Of a DNA stretch of 64,000 nucleotides, positions 34,417-46,423 are shown in pieces; within the stretch, counting starts at the first letter, position 1; each line of letters opens with the position of its first letter. Source of the DNA: Costus lasius (lineage: Eukaryota; Streptophyta; Magnoliopsida; Zingiberales; Costaceae); contig CM050447.1 in NCBI GenBank assembly GCA_027563935.2, positions 18,430,001-18,494,000 of the forward strand, read 5' to 3'. The notes beneath the pieces were generated by a model, which was not told the origin of the DNA, ran no database searches, and saw only the letters and a program-made list of their open reading frames with translations. Made by a program: the position numbers and the translations under genes.

Positions 34417-35209
34417 AGTCAAACATTGAATATTACTTGTAAGCTAAGATGTTTTTTCTGTTTGCTCAATTTTTACCCGTTTTAAAAAGTTTTTCCTTTT
34501 AGTTTAATTTAATATTACTTGTATTTACAATAATATTAATTGCATATATGGTGTTCGGGTAGACTCAATAATTAGTCAAGCCTCCATTGGGGCCCAAACA
34601 TTGACAAAAGCGATGGACAAGGATGGGAGACTCGTTGACTTGGCTCATCCACCCGTGGACTGTCAATATCTAATCTACCTTTGTACGCATCTTTGAGGTG
34701 CCATCGTTCACACTGAATCCCTTGTTGTGGCTTTGACTTTCAAAATGGATAATAAAACGAATTTATAAGACCATGACCAATAATTTTGGTCAATGTAAAT
34801 TTATCGACAAGGCCTATTATTTTCATTCGGTCACGAAGAACACGTGGATGACACAATAACTTAGATTTGGATGGAATGAACCGAACAGAAAAGTTCTCTT
34901 ATAGTGCTTCACCCTCTTCCTCGTAAGATGAAAGTTGTGTTTTCTTTGACGAACTTTTTCTCCTTCTTTGACTTTCATTAGACTCATTAAAAATGAGCTG
35001 CAGAGCCATGTTAGTTCTTTAACAAGATGAATACTTTCTCAATTATCACATGTGATCTCGACATGTAATGCTTTGATATTATTTAATCATATTAACCTCA
35101 TGGATATATTGCGATATTACCTTTCTTCAATAGACAAGTATAATAAGCTGAACCGAAAGTTTTCAAACAGTTGAATGGTCATCTAAAGATATCCTATGTG
35201 GATAGTCAA
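34417..35209. promoter_or_regulatory. W-box cluster in the divergent WRKY/PTI1-like promoter
   Basis: TTGAC[CT] cores occur at 34417-34422 (-), 34574-34579 (-), 34635-34640 (+), 34733-34738 (+), 34788-34793 (-), 34968-34973 (+) and 35204-35209 (-). W-boxes bind WRKY proteins, and group IIa genes are often controlled by such sites. The interval is shared by the minus-strand WRKY gene and the plus-strand PTI1-like kinase. The sites are seen; use by either gene is inferred. Confidence 0.6.
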
Positions 35210-35619
35210 ATTGTTTGAGCAAAAATTAAAAATGGATGGTTCTATAAAACAAATAGAAAAATATTTTTCATTTCATATTTTAAATATAATACTCAAAATT
35301 AATTTTTTTTTTAATTTGACAAATGGGACGATCATAGCGCAAGAAGAACAAACCATGGTTCGGACTTGAAGTCAACATCCTGAATTGGCTCTGTACGGTC
35401 AAAACAAAGCGCTCCAAGTATTTTTGCTAATAGGGCTCACTAAAATCTCCAAGTGGTGGAATCTGCTTCAGTATCCACGGGCTGTGGGCCCCTCGATTGT
35501 TGACCCAGTGGCAACATGTGATTTGCCGCCGGCTCAGGCCGGCCCACTACCCGGTTTATTAAAGGCGTAAACGCCCTGAGGGAAGCTAGACGACGACGGC
35601 AGCGGCGGCGGTGGTGACG

Positions 35620-37065
35620 ATGGGCTCCTGGATCTCCTGCTGCGGAGCCGAGAAGGTCGAACAAGGGTACGTAGAAACAATTTAGATGCTCTTCCTGCGA
35701 CGAGTTAGTACTAGTGTTTACGATTTGGAACCAGGGTCGTGAGCGGAGGGATGAACAGCACATGGAGGATATTCTCGTACAAGGAGCTCCATGCGGCGAC
35801 CAATGGCTTCAGCGATGACAACTTGCTCGGAGAAGGCGGATTCGGAAGCGTTTACCTGGGGAAAACCAGCGACGGCCATCAGGTAAATAACCACTGGAGT
35901 GATTTGAAATCCATCTGATGATCAGAAAAGTGAGATCGCGGTGCGTCTTGTGTTAATTTTAGATAGCTGTGAAGAAGCTGAAGTCGATGAACTCCAAGGC
36001 GGAGATGGAATTCGCGGTGGAGGTGGAGGTTTTGGCGAGGGTTCGCCACCGTAACCTCCTTGGTCTGAGAGGCTACTGCGCTGCAGCGGACCAGCGACTG
36101 ATCGTCTACGACTACATGCCCAAGCTCAGCCTCCTGTCCCACCTCCATGGCCAGTACGCACACGAAGTCCAGCTTAACTGGAGGCGACGGATGAACGTCA
36201 TCCTTGGATCTGCAGAGGCGTTGGTGTAATCAACTGAGACGATCAAATGCATGTATCATTCAGATGCAAATATTAAATCAATCAAATTGATGCAGCTGAT
36301 GTTTCTTTCAGGTACTTGCACCACGAGGTGACCCCCCACATAATCCACCGCGACATCAAAGCCAGCAACGTGCTTCTGGACTCCGACTTCGACCCCCTGG
36401 TGGCGGACTTCGGCTTCGCAAAGCTCATCCCGGAGGGCGTCAGCCACATGACCACCCGCGTCAAGGGCACGCTCGGGTACCTCGCCCCGGAGTACGCAAT
36501 GTGGGGCCGCGTCTCCGGCAGCTGCGACGTCTACAGCTTCGGGATCCTCCTCCTCGAGGTCATCTCCAGCCGGAAACCCATCGAGAAGCTCCCCGGCGGC
36601 GTCAAGCGCACTATTACCGAGTGGGCGGAGCCGCTCATCACACGCGGCCGGCTCCGGGACCTCGTCGACCCGCGCCTCCGCGGCGACTTCGACGAGGTCG
36701 AGCTGCGGCGGGTGGTCGAGGCCGCCGTGCTCTGCGTGCAGAGCGAGGCGGAGCAGCGCCCGGACATGAGGGAGGTGGTGGCGATTCTCCGAGGGAGGGA
36801 AGCTGCAGGCGCCGGCGCCGGCAGGCCCAGGGGGGAGGTAATGAGGTTGGAGAGCATTAGGTACGGGGAGAACTTGATGGCCATGGATCAGACCACGGAT
36901 GACGATGACTACGGTGACTGCATCAGCGCTGCTGGCGGAGGAACGAAGGGCGCCATTGGCGACGAAAGCAGTTTCTACGGTGTCTTTGGGGCCATGGATG
37001 TGCAAAAAATGCATGACCCCTACAAGAAGCCAATGGATAAGACAAAGGCAAAGGTTGTCCGCTGA
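35620..37065 (+). CDS. PTI1-like cytoplasmic protein kinase (RLCK VIII, At3g15890-type), 403 aa, 4 exons
   Basis: This is a membrane-tethered receptor-like cytoplasmic kinase. Exons: 35620-35666, 35735-35882, 35963-36225, 36312-37065, all frame-consistent. The N-terminus MGSWISCC has Gly2 for myristoylation and Cys7/Cys8 for palmitoylation, so it is likely anchored to the plasma membrane. The kinase shows [10 protein letters not shown], the catalytic Lys in AVKKLK, HRD at 165-167 ([10 protein letters not shown]), DFG in ADFGFA and YLAPEY, so all catalytic motifs are present. After the kinase domain a tail of about 85 residues follows ([32 protein letters not shown]...[18 protein letters not shown]). 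I cannot tell whether that tail is usual for the family. The exon 3 donor at 36226 was chosen because it keeps ALVYLHHEV in frame. Confidence 0.93.
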
Positions 37066-37721
37066 TTTGAACAATTTCGGTGATGGATGATTGGGGAACG
37101 ACGAGTATTTGCTTTCAACATGCATTAATCTGATCAATTATAAATTTGTTTGTGCCGCAGCAAAACAAATGCTTCTGTTCTTGTTTTGCTGCCGGGCAAC
37201 TGTTCGATAGTATGCACACTGTATGTGAGAAATTTATCAGGCATCGGAGATGTCATATTATATATTATTTTGTTCCATTGCATCAATTCTCCATTTGGTT
37301 TGTGACATATGTGCATGATAATCTATGTTTAAGCATAAAGTACAATATGAGTATGCCATTTAGTTCTTGATAATAAATTCTTAAGAACTTTTAAAACATT
37401 TTGAACATCACTACAATGAGATAGAAGAAATTTTAATAATTATACAGTAATGTGTTTATTTTATTATTTTGTTTAATCTACTGCATTTGCAATTGATAGT
37501 TGACCAATCGAATCGGATCATTTATTTATTTATGTTCTTGTTTAAATCGCCGGAGGCTTTGGTCGCTATGTAGTAAAAAAATCAAGAGTGTTTTTTTGTT
37601 TGTTCGTCAATTCTGAACAATAATTCTGCGGGTAAAGTTAATTATATCGAACACTTCAACGCGCACCGAGACAAGTAACTAATATTTAAATGAGAGCATT
37701 TGCGCAAGTAAGATTACATAT
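37066..37721. other. Intergenic AT-rich DNA, ending in the left LINE target-site duplication
   Basis: No gene is seen. It should hold the 3' UTR of the PTI1-like kinase. GATTACATAT at 37712-37721 is the left copy of the LINE target-site duplication. Confidence 0.5.
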
Positions 37722-40040
37722 CTACCAGAGCGCTATATTGGGTGGATCGATGCGTGCCTCCATTCTCCGACCTTTGCCTGCTGTATCAATGGTTCTTCCT
37801 CGCGGTTCTTTGGAGCTACTCGTGGCATTAGACAGGGTGATCCTATCTCACCCTACCTTTATGTCTTAACCTCTAATATTCTTGGTGCTTTGTTACAGCG
37901 CGGTGTCTCGCAGGGCCAACTCATCCCTATTCGTATCAAGGGCTGCCAGGTCTCGCATCTTATGTACGCGGATGACCTTATTATCAGTATACGTGCTAAT
38001 GACAAATCCTGCCGCTCTCTTAAGAGCATCTTTGAACAATACCGGCTTCTCACTGGCCAAAGTGTCAACTTAGATAAATCAAGGATTTACTTTCCCCAGT
38101 ATTGCTCGCAAAGTAGCAAGGATCGTATTATCACGGTCCTCGGTATGCGGCCAGGCAACTATACTTTTCGATACCTTGGAGCCACCATTGCTCCTACTTC
38201 TTCTGGCAGGCTCCACTTTCGGTTCTGCATGGATCTTCTTCAGACTAAGATGCAGACTTGGCAGGGCCGTTGTCTCACCCAAGCTGGCCGCATTGCTCTT
38301 ACCAGTAGTGTTCTATCTTCCAGTCCCATTCATACATTGATCACGGGGGGTTTATCATATGCTCAGCTGGAGAAACTCAATGGTCACCTGCGGCACTTTA
38401 TTTGGTCAAAATCGGATAACACTAGAGGGCTTAATCTAATTAACTGGGAAACTTTGACTCGTCCTCGCAACCAGGGAGGCCTTCATATCAAGGACTTCAC
38501 TATTGCCAGGACGTCTCTTAATGGAGCCAGACTTCTTGACCTACTCAACAAGTCGCCAAAATTATAGGTTCGTCTCTGTCTTGCCAAATATGGCCCTATC
38601 TCGCCGTGGATTACAAAAAATTATCGTGTTGCTAGCTCGGCTTGGCTATCTCTGATGCGGGATCTTCAACGGATTAAATTCTATCTTGTCAAGACCATTG
38701 GGAATGGCCATACTACTAATGCTCTTTTGGATCCTTGGTGCTCGGATATACCATTGGCTTTTAAGCCTTATACTGTTGCTTATACACAAATTGGGGACGC
38801 CCCAGTGGCTGATTTTATTGTGGCGGATGGCTGGGATGTCCACAAACTAACCAGTCAGTTTGGTCCCTCCCTTGCCCATTACATTTGCCATACTTTACCG
38901 GTGCCCCATGAGGAGACTGACACTTGGATTTGGCGATCAGGGTCTTCTGGGCTGACCCTCACTAAAAGCATATATCGTGCTCTTCTTCAGGCTAAACTTT
39001 CTTCTTGCGCTGAGACTGGACATTGGCGAGCTTTGTGGCGGCTCCTTCTTCCCCCCAAAATACTTGTATTTGGATGGAAGTTATTGCACCACAAATTACC
39101 TACTGTGGACAGACTTAGCCGGTTTTTACCTATTACTGACTTAACTTGTGGACTTTGTGGTACTGCAGAGGAATCTTGTCTTCATCTCATCTTTGGTTGC
39201 TCTTTTACTCTCACTGTCTGGCAACAATTACAACCCGGGTTACTTGCCCACGCCAAATTTTGTCAACTTATGGGAGAAGGACACTGGTTTCAAGCTGGCA
39301 GCGAATTGGGCTCTGAATGGCCGGCTATTATTCTCACGGTGCTTTGGCATGTTTGGAGGGCTCGTAATGCCCTCAAGTTTCAGCATGATAAGCATACCCC
39401 CCAAATGGTTGCTCGAAACATCACTGCAGACCTCCAAGACTTCCAAGTTACTTTCTCTCGTCCACACCCTTTGCCTGTGTCTCGACAACTCATCCCTCTC
39501 AAATGGACTGCACCTTTGGTTGGTAGCCTAAAGATTAATACTGACGGATCCTGGTTCCCTCGATCATCTGAAACCGGTGCTGGATTTATCATTCGTGATC
39601 ATACTGGTGCTACTATTATCGCGGCTGGTGACTTCACTTACAGTGCCTTTGCACTTATGGCCGAACTCCTTGCTATTCGGAATGCTCTCAAATATGTTTA
39701 TGCGAATGCAGCCTTGCACTCTCGCCAGCTCTTATTTGAAACCGATTCCATGGAAACTCTCCAGTTACTTACTAATGCTCACGCTTACCCGGCTCTTGAA
39801 CTTCGGAGAACACTTCAGGATATCAACTCTCTTACCCAGGGCTTAAGTGTATCTTTTCTCCACACTCCTAGAGAATGTAACAATTCTGCCAATTGGCTTG
39901 CCAACACTGCTCGTATTTCCACGAGTTCTTTCCTTTTTGATCAAGAGTTGTCTCCTGTTTTGGCTTCTCTTATCAACCTTGATGTGACCTAATTTGCTCT
40001 TTGTTGCTCAATAAATAGACTTTGGTTTAAAAAAAAAAAA
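37722..40040 (+). mobile_element. 5'-truncated LINE (L1-type non-LTR retrotransposon) with poly(A) tail and 10-bp target duplication
   Basis: The element begins inside reverse transcriptase and ends in an A12 tract (40029-40040) after ATAAATAGACTTTGG. The flanks are GATTACATAT at 37712-37721 and 40041-40050, an exact 10-base target-site duplication. Truncation at the 5' end with retention of poly(A) is the usual outcome of target-primed reverse transcription. The clean duplication points to a fairly recent insertion. Confidence 0.95.
37724..39992 (+). pseudogene. LINE ORF2 fragment: reverse transcriptase, zinc-binding region and RNase H
   Basis: The frame starts mid-polymerase (GIRQGDPISPYLYVL near 37825-37870). 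The catalytic YADDL is near 37962-37976 in SHLMYADDLIISI. Thumb-like sequence and a zf-RVT region follow (FGWKLLHHKLPTVDRLSRF...CGLCGTAEESCLHLIFGC). The RNase H domain is near 39535-39960 (INTDGSWFPRSSETGAGFIIRD, ALMAELLAIRNAL, LLFETDSMETLQLL). Only one in-frame stop (TAG at 38565-38567) breaks the frame before the natural stop at 39990. The missing 5' part held ORF1 and the endonuclease. Confidence 0.93.
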
Positions 40041-40876
40041 GATTACATATATACTCAAATTCAATTATCCCCAATATATTTACAAAAGGTTCTTTTGTTT
40101 TCTGAAAACACTTTTCAGTTTTCTAAAGTAATTTTGTTTTACACTTCAGTTGTATACAGCACAACTGTACGCAACCGTATCCGTGGTTTCTGCTCAAGTT
40201 GTTCCCGAAAGATGCGAGGGCGTTGACTATGGCAATTAGAAATTTTTGTGAGCACAGAGATATTATGTGCAGCTCAATTTTGTCAATTCGCCACAGCCCT
40301 TAAAATGGATGTAGAGTATGACCAATCGGGAGGCTTCTTTTTGTTTCCTACCAACAGTTTTGATCTCACTTTACCAAAATCCATGGCAGACTTTCGATGA
40401 TGTGACATTGTATCGCAAAGTAGAACACAAAAGCAGCGGAGTTCTTCCCAATTAAATGATTTTAACAAGCGGTAAAAGGTTATCCTTAATGAACCTTTTC
40501 ATCATCCCCTCGAGGCCACATGCTTTGGCTTCAGCATCAAGCTAAATCAATTTCCAGACCTTTGCTTCCGCCCCAAAACTTCTCCTACCAACCTCCATTA
40601 TAGGCAGCACAAAGAACTAAAACAGCACCGAGCAGGAATGGAGGATCGAAGAAGGACCTTCTGTAACTATTCCGTAATGTGCCACCTAGCTAGCTCCTGT
40701 TATGCTTCTCATTCAAGGCTGCATGAGTGGTCACCTGTGGTGGTGGTGGTGGTCTCCCACTGCCCAATTCCATTGCCTTCCTCCACCCTACAAATTCCCT
40801 GCATCCATCAAATTAACCTGCATCTCGAGCCGGAGGAAAGCGACGTGCAAAAGTAGCCTGCTTTCGTTGCTAATTA
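40041..40876. promoter_or_regulatory. Interval upstream of the USP-domain kinase
   Basis: After the right LINE duplication (40041-40050) this holds the promoter and leader of the kinase at 40877. Short frames with ATGs at 40638 and 40702 lie just upstream but carry no domain. A GTGGTGGTGGTGG tract lies near 40738-40752. No clear TATA box was identified. Confidence 0.4.
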
Positions 40877-43662
40877 ATGGAGTCCAGTATCGAGGAGCAG
40901 GAGACGAGCCCTCATGCAGAGCCGCCGCCGCCGACAAGGACGCTGCTAGTTGGGGTTCCACTGGGTGCCAGGGCTAGCTCACAGCTGCTGTCGTGGGCAG
41001 TCACGGAGGCTCGCCCAGAAGACACCGTTCTCGCCTTGCACGTTCTAACGAGCGCCGCCACGGTCGCGAAAGAAGAGAAGAGAAGTGTGCTTCGTCAGGC
41101 TAAGGCATTTGTGATTTCGGCGCTCGGAGAGTTCGCCGGCATCTGCCAAACTAAGCAGGTAGGTAAATTTGAATCCAAATCCTCAAGATCTTAATTTTGG
41201 ATTACTTTTAGTACGGCTCCAAATTAATCGGAGTGTGTCGGTTATGGCCATCCTAGCCCAATTCGTTAATTGCTCTTATAATTTTTTTGAAGGTGAAGTT
41301 GGAGGCAAAGGTGAGGACAAGTTCCAGCATTGGAAGACGACTCACCGATGAAGCATTACTGGTGAAGGCCAGCTTCATTGTTCTTGGCAGATCATCAAGA
41401 AATTCACAGAAAAAGTGCGTTTGACTCCAATTGCGAGATTCTTTTTTTTTCTCACAACCATCTATTTTTTTCCTGATTCACTTTTTTGTTCGATGGAACA
41501 GAAACTCATTTGAAATCATGAGCTACTGCTTGAAGAATGCTCCTGAAGGCTGCTCCATCGTCGGCATTGATCTCCAAGGCCTCCCTACCAAAGCTGGCGA
41601 TGTAGATTCCTCACCATGCGATATTGGTAGAAGAAATTTATTAATTTGTCTCAAATTACGATGTAGTTTCTGCTACATCTATTAATTACTCACCATGCAA
41701 TCTAGTTTCTGCTACAGATCACAACAACAGTTCTTTGAGCTCGAGATGGCCCAAAGCTCCCTCCTCCCCGTTCCATAAGCTTTTTGGATCGATCTCGAGG
41801 AGGGAGAAGAGGCATTCCCCGAGCCAAAGCACCTGCGAAGAGTCGCCCAGGGGAGTCCTCGAAGGGCCGGACCCCGGCAGCTCCGCCGCGGAAGATTGCT
41901 CGAGCCAGTACAGCAGCAGCACCAGCATCACCAGGCGCATCCGCAGCCGCACCAGCGTCTGGAGGAGGCTCTCCTTCGCGAAGCTCTTCTTCTTCCCCTT
42001 TCCACGCCCGGTCGAGGATTTACTCGCCAAGGACACCGACGCGTGCTCCTCCTTCGCCGACCACGACCTGAAGCCTTCGTGGAGGTGCTTCGCCTACGAC
42101 GAGATCGCGCGCGCCACCAGTAACTTCGACGCAGGTAGTTGAGATTGATTGGCGCGCAGTGGATTTTTGTTCTTGTTTCTTCCGTCCCCTGATGTTCATG
42201 CCCGGCAGAAAACTTGGTGGGGAGGGGTGGATTTGCAGAAGTGTTCAGGGGAGTGCTTCAGAGCGGGCAGTGTGTGGCAGTGAAAAGGCTGGCGAAAGGC
42301 AGCGGAGACCAGCAGAAGGAGAAAGAGTTTCTGATGGAGCTGGGAATTCTGGGCCACGTTTGCCATCCCAACACAGCCAATCTGATAGGCTGCTGCATTG
42401 AGAATGGCCTCCACCTCGTCTTCGATTTGTCATGCAATGGAAGCCTCGCATCAGTTCTGCATAGTCAGGCTTCTGATCTTACCGACTTGTATAATTCTCC
42501 ATCCTTTTTCTGTACTGGGATGAATGACACTGAATCAGCAACCCATTTCAGGTAAAAATGGTAAGATTTTGGAGTGGCCTGTCAGGTACAAGATTGCCAT
42601 TGGGGTAGCTCGAGGCCTACATTACCTCCACAAATGCTGCAGGCACCGGATCATTCACCGTGATATCAAGGCTTCTAATGTTCTTCTTGGCCCAGATTTT
42701 GAACCCCAGGTGGAGTGCTCAAAGCTCAAGCCTTTGCGCACCCCTACCCCTTCTCTGGGTGCGCGCCGCCCGATTGGAATGTTCCAGTCAACGCTCAGTT
42801 GGGCGGGGCAGTCAAACTACTATCTCTGGTAGAATTAATTCTCTTATCCAGTAACCTGACTCTGCTTTCTTTAATTCTTGTTGCAGATTTCAGATTTCGG
42901 ACTTGCAAAGTGGCTGCCTAAACATTGGACTCATCATTCCGTCATTCCAATTGAGGGCACCTTTGGGTAAAATCTGGAAGCCATTAATTTACAAAAAAAA
43001 AAAAAAGGGAAGCTTGATGAAGAATGAGGGCTAATGGGTTATGCAATTTGAGCAGGTACCTCGCGCCGGAATACTTCATGCATGGGATTGTGGATGAGAA
43101 AACTGATGTTTTCGCCTTCGGCGTTCTGCTGTTGGAGATAATAACTGGCAGGAGGCCCGTCGATGCCTCAAAGCAGAGTTTGCTCGTGTGGGTGAGCAAC
43201 TTGCCATCCTATCCTCTGATTAATGCTCTTCTCTGTAACTACTTCGTGCATGAACAAATTGCTGACATATATATCTTACTCAGGCGAAGCCGCTCATTGA
43301 GGCCGGAAGAATCCATGAATTGGCTGATCGCAAGCTGGAAGGCAAGTACGAGACGGCGCAACTGCAGAGATTGGTGCTCACGGCCTCCTACTGCGTGAGG
43401 CAGTCGCCGATCTGGCGGCCGTCCATGGCTGAGGTTGGTGTTCCGCCGCTGCTAATTAACTTGTTAAAACTGATGAAATGCAATGCATACTCCGTGTGTG
43501 TGTGTGTTTATATGGTTGAAAGAATCGAAACTTCAGGTGCTGGAGCTCTTGAGGAAGGACCATGATTCAATAGAAGCCCAGATTTGGAGGATTCCTGAAA
43601 GCCAGGTTGATGAGAAGGAGGATGATGACTTCGCTTTAGCTGCAGATTGCATGCTGCTTTGA
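40877..43662 (+). CDS. USP-domain receptor-like cytoplasmic kinase (RLCK VI-type), 616 aa, 10 exons
   Basis: Proteins of this layout join an N-terminal universal-stress-like domain to a Ser/Thr kinase. Exons: 40877-41158, 41293-41414, 41502-41626, 41718-42134, 42209-42463, 42552-42709, 42887-42966, 43056-43191, 43284-43433, 43537-43662; all frame-consistent with GT-AG ends. The first part (residues 20-180) has [20 protein letters not shown] and [18 protein letters not shown] Ser/Arg-rich linker with [19 protein letters not shown] follows. The kinase begins near residue 316 with [12 protein letters not shown] and VAVKRL. HRD is at about 436-438 ([10 protein letters not shown]), then SDFGLAKW and [10 protein letters not shown]. 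Catalytic motifs are complete. Subfamily VI is inferred from the USP fusion and the FAEVFRG / [11 protein letters not shown] signatures; RBK1/RBK2-like is possible. Confidence 0.9.
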
Positions 43663-44660
43663 CTATTGGCCATGTTTTCTTTTCTTTTTCTATTTCTTTT
43701 CCCTTTTTTATCAGGTGTTTCTGATGAGATTGCATACTGCAGTTTGTTCCTTTTTTTTTTTTTTCTTTTCTGTTTATAGATTAAAATTTTGCCAGTAATT
43801 ATTGGATGCTTTCGATCATTAATTTAAGCCCCAAATGTGAGTGCTTATCTTTGCATGAGATGTAGATCAATCTAAATGCAGTTATAGAAGAAAAGCACCT
43901 CGATCGAGTTCTTTCAAACAAAGAGCAGAGCGCTACTGCGCGCTAGTCTGTTACTCCGTTATATAGGTAACATATATTTATTCACTATCATCCTTAAAAT
44001 ATATCATATTTACATCACGCAAAGACTAACACAAAGTAAAGTTAGGGGGAATTTGGTGTGATGATGGAATTTTAAAAAGTTTCTACTGTCCGTTTTATAT
44101 ATATCCCCTAATTAATTGAAAATTTTTTTCTCAGAAGAAATTAAGCATCTTATTTATAAAATTATGAATGCATCAACAATTAATCAATATTATAAATTTG
44201 AATTTGATCACACATAAAGTAATTATTCAATTGTGATACAATCTAAAAATGTGTTTTCTAATAAAGAAAAGTGAACAGAAGAAAAGAGACTTATATGATT
44301 TTATCTAATTCGAAGGGAACCAAAATTTTTATTAAAAAAAAGAAAGATTTAAATAAAAAAATATTTTTTTTACTTGTTTTTCTGTATGGGATAAAATTCA
44401 TAAATCTTCAAACTATTTTGCATGAGTAACTAACTGTGATGTAAAATATAAGATTAATTAAATCTGAAGCAGATCGAGCAAGAGTCAACCTAATCGAAAA
44501 ATGAGTCAATATTCATTAATGATTCAAAGATAATTTAATTCAAAAGGTTGAGATTATTCCTAAATTAATTAATATGCAGTTTATGAGAGAATTAGATAAA
44601 GGAAGCGCAAAACGGAAGAACAAATCTCTCACGGCCAATTAAATGAAATATTTTTTCCTC
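43663..44660. other. Intergenic AT-rich DNA
   Basis: A T-rich stretch at 43750-43770 follows the kinase 3' end. Beyond it are AT-rich runs with no open frame or repeat that I recognise. Confidence 0.5.
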
Positions 44661-45026
44661 TCACAGCTTGAGTGACAAGTCGATGCCATCGTCCACCCCC
44701 AGCGCAGGCGGCGGTGCGGCGGCCACATCCTCCTTCTTCTCGGACCTGCGGCTGGCAGAAGTCGGTGGCGCGGCCGGTTCGGGCTGGGTGTGGATTTCGG
44801 CGGCGCGGCGGCTGGGCTCCTGGTTGTAATTGAGCTTGGCCATGCTGCGCTCGAGCTTGTGCGCGTTCTGGTGGCCGCCCAACGCCTGCGAGCTGAAGAA
44901 CTTCCGCCGGCAGTAGGTGCAGGTGAAAACCCTCTCCGGCGACGACGTCGACCGCTCCAGGCACAGCTCCAGGTTGAGCTCCCCTCCCTCGCCGTCGTCG
45001 TCGACGCTGACCTGCTCAAACTCCAT
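44661..45026 (-). CDS. Single C2H2 zinc-finger protein with two EAR-type motifs, 121 aa
   Basis: This is a small plant-specific Q-type C2H2 factor, probably a nuclear repressor. The finger spans Cys36, Cys39, His52 and His56 and contains the plant motif QALGGH (47-52). Two LxLxL-type EAR motifs are visible, ELNLEL at 16-21 and DLSLKL at 116-121. EAR motifs recruit TOPLESS-type co-repressors. The start at 45026 is the first ATG of the frame that gives a normal N-terminus; an upstream ATG would add an AT-rich extension with no homology. The gene has no intron, as usual for the family. ZFP1-8/KNUCKLES-like subgroup membership cannot be decided from the sequence alone. Confidence 0.92.
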   Translation of the reverse strand: MEFEQVSVDDDGEGGELNLELCLERSTSSPERVFTCTYCRRKFFSSQALGGHQNAHKLERSMAKLNYNQEPSRRAAEIHTQPEPAAPPTSASRRSEKKEDVAAAPPPALGVDDGIDLSLKL

Positions 45027-45903
45027 TGCAGGAGAGCTCACCAAACGGAATTTACTAAAAATCAGTACTGCAAGGGGCAGGTGGTCGTACAGCCGCAGAG
45101 GAGACAGGACAGATGTGTTAAAGAAGGGATAAACGGTGTCATGTGTGTGCGCGAGCGCTCGAGTGGGAAAAGCGGAGCGATTGTTGGAGAAAACAACAAA
45201 AGAAACAGAGAATTTGAGAAAAATTTTAGGAAAATAAGCGCTCGCCACGTTTGCATTTGACTTTTCAACGAGAGTGATTTTCTTCCAAATTAATATATAA
45301 TTATTACAAATAACAAAAGTCATTTTCTTAAATAAATATAAATATATTATTGTCTTATAATGTGAACGTAAATCACTACACATATAGGTAGGCATATTTG
45401 AGGGAGCCGTCACAAGTCAACATCTATTTATCTTCACATCTTGTCAATCTTAATTGAAATGCAATTCCCTCCGTCCACAACCTTTCATACGTACACATAA
45501 TTTGTTGAAGGGCCTTTGTCATCATTTAATGAGAAAATTTTCGCCCACCCGCTTATGTCGTGTCAGTTCTCTTGCGCGCATTATTATTTCTAGAATCACA
45601 ATTTTACAGCTATTTTCTAATGACTTTTGACCGTGACACTTGTCTAACACACAATTAATTATACTAAAATACAAATTAGTTCAGCCGGTAAGTACAAAAT
45701 GGATAAAGATCGCGCATGCTATGATCTTTTTGCATGAACCAAATAAAGTTGTGATGCAGCGTGAACAGACTCCATTTATTTGAGTACGATGAGATGATTG
45801 AGATGGACCATGTGAGGGGTACACTTCCGCATGGTGTCCCTATGCACTCTGCGTCTGCCTGATTGAACTGCGCAAGCCCGAGGGGGACACGCACTAATGT
45901 AAC
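45027..45903. promoter_or_regulatory. Upstream region of the C2H2 gene
   Basis: No other gene is seen. The region is AT-rich away from the gene. Minus-strand frames here are only upstream extensions of the C2H2 frame. Confidence 0.4.
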
Positions 45904-46423
45904 TAGGGGTGACCATTCGGGTTCGATTATTTTAATTTTTATTGATGATCAAAAATTTTGATAAATTCGGTTCGGTAAAAAAATATTCGGTTTCGGTTTC
46001 GGTAATAAATTTTATAAAATTCGGTTTTCGATTTCGGTTTCGATTTTTATAATTTCGGTTTGGTAAAAAATCGATTTACCTATATATATATAATATATAT
46101 AATATATAATATATATTAAAAAATATATTATATTGTATTATATTCTAATTTTATTATAGTATAATTAGTTATTAAAAGTCTAAAATCTATTACCTAAGAG
46201 CTAATCACTTAATTATCAATCATATAATTAATTAAATACTTAATAATTTAATTTTTCGATAATTTACCGAATTTACTAAAAATTTTGGTAAATTCGATTT
46301 CGGTAAAATTTTGATTTTTAGGAAATTCAATTCGATTTCGGTTTTTAATTTTTCGGTAAAAAAAAATTTGATAAATCGATTTTTGATAAATCGGTTTCGG
46401 TTTTTACCGAATGCTCACCCCTA
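45904..46423. mobile_element. hAT-type MITE, about 520 bp
   Basis: Imperfect terminal inverted repeats TAGGGGTGACCATTCGG (45904) and CCGAATGCTCACCCCTA (ending 46423) match at 16 of 17 bases. The flanks AATGTAAC and AATGCGAT agree at 5 of 8 positions, and all three differences are transitions. The interior is AT-rich with many TTCGGTTTCGG and ACCGAA words and no coding. The 8-base flank and TAGGGGTGA end fit hAT. Confidence 0.75.

Noticed and set aside
36256..37137. 293-codon minus-strand frame
   Set aside because: It lies antisense to the PTI1-like kinase exon 4. GC-rich exons often leave the antisense frame open, and it has no domain.
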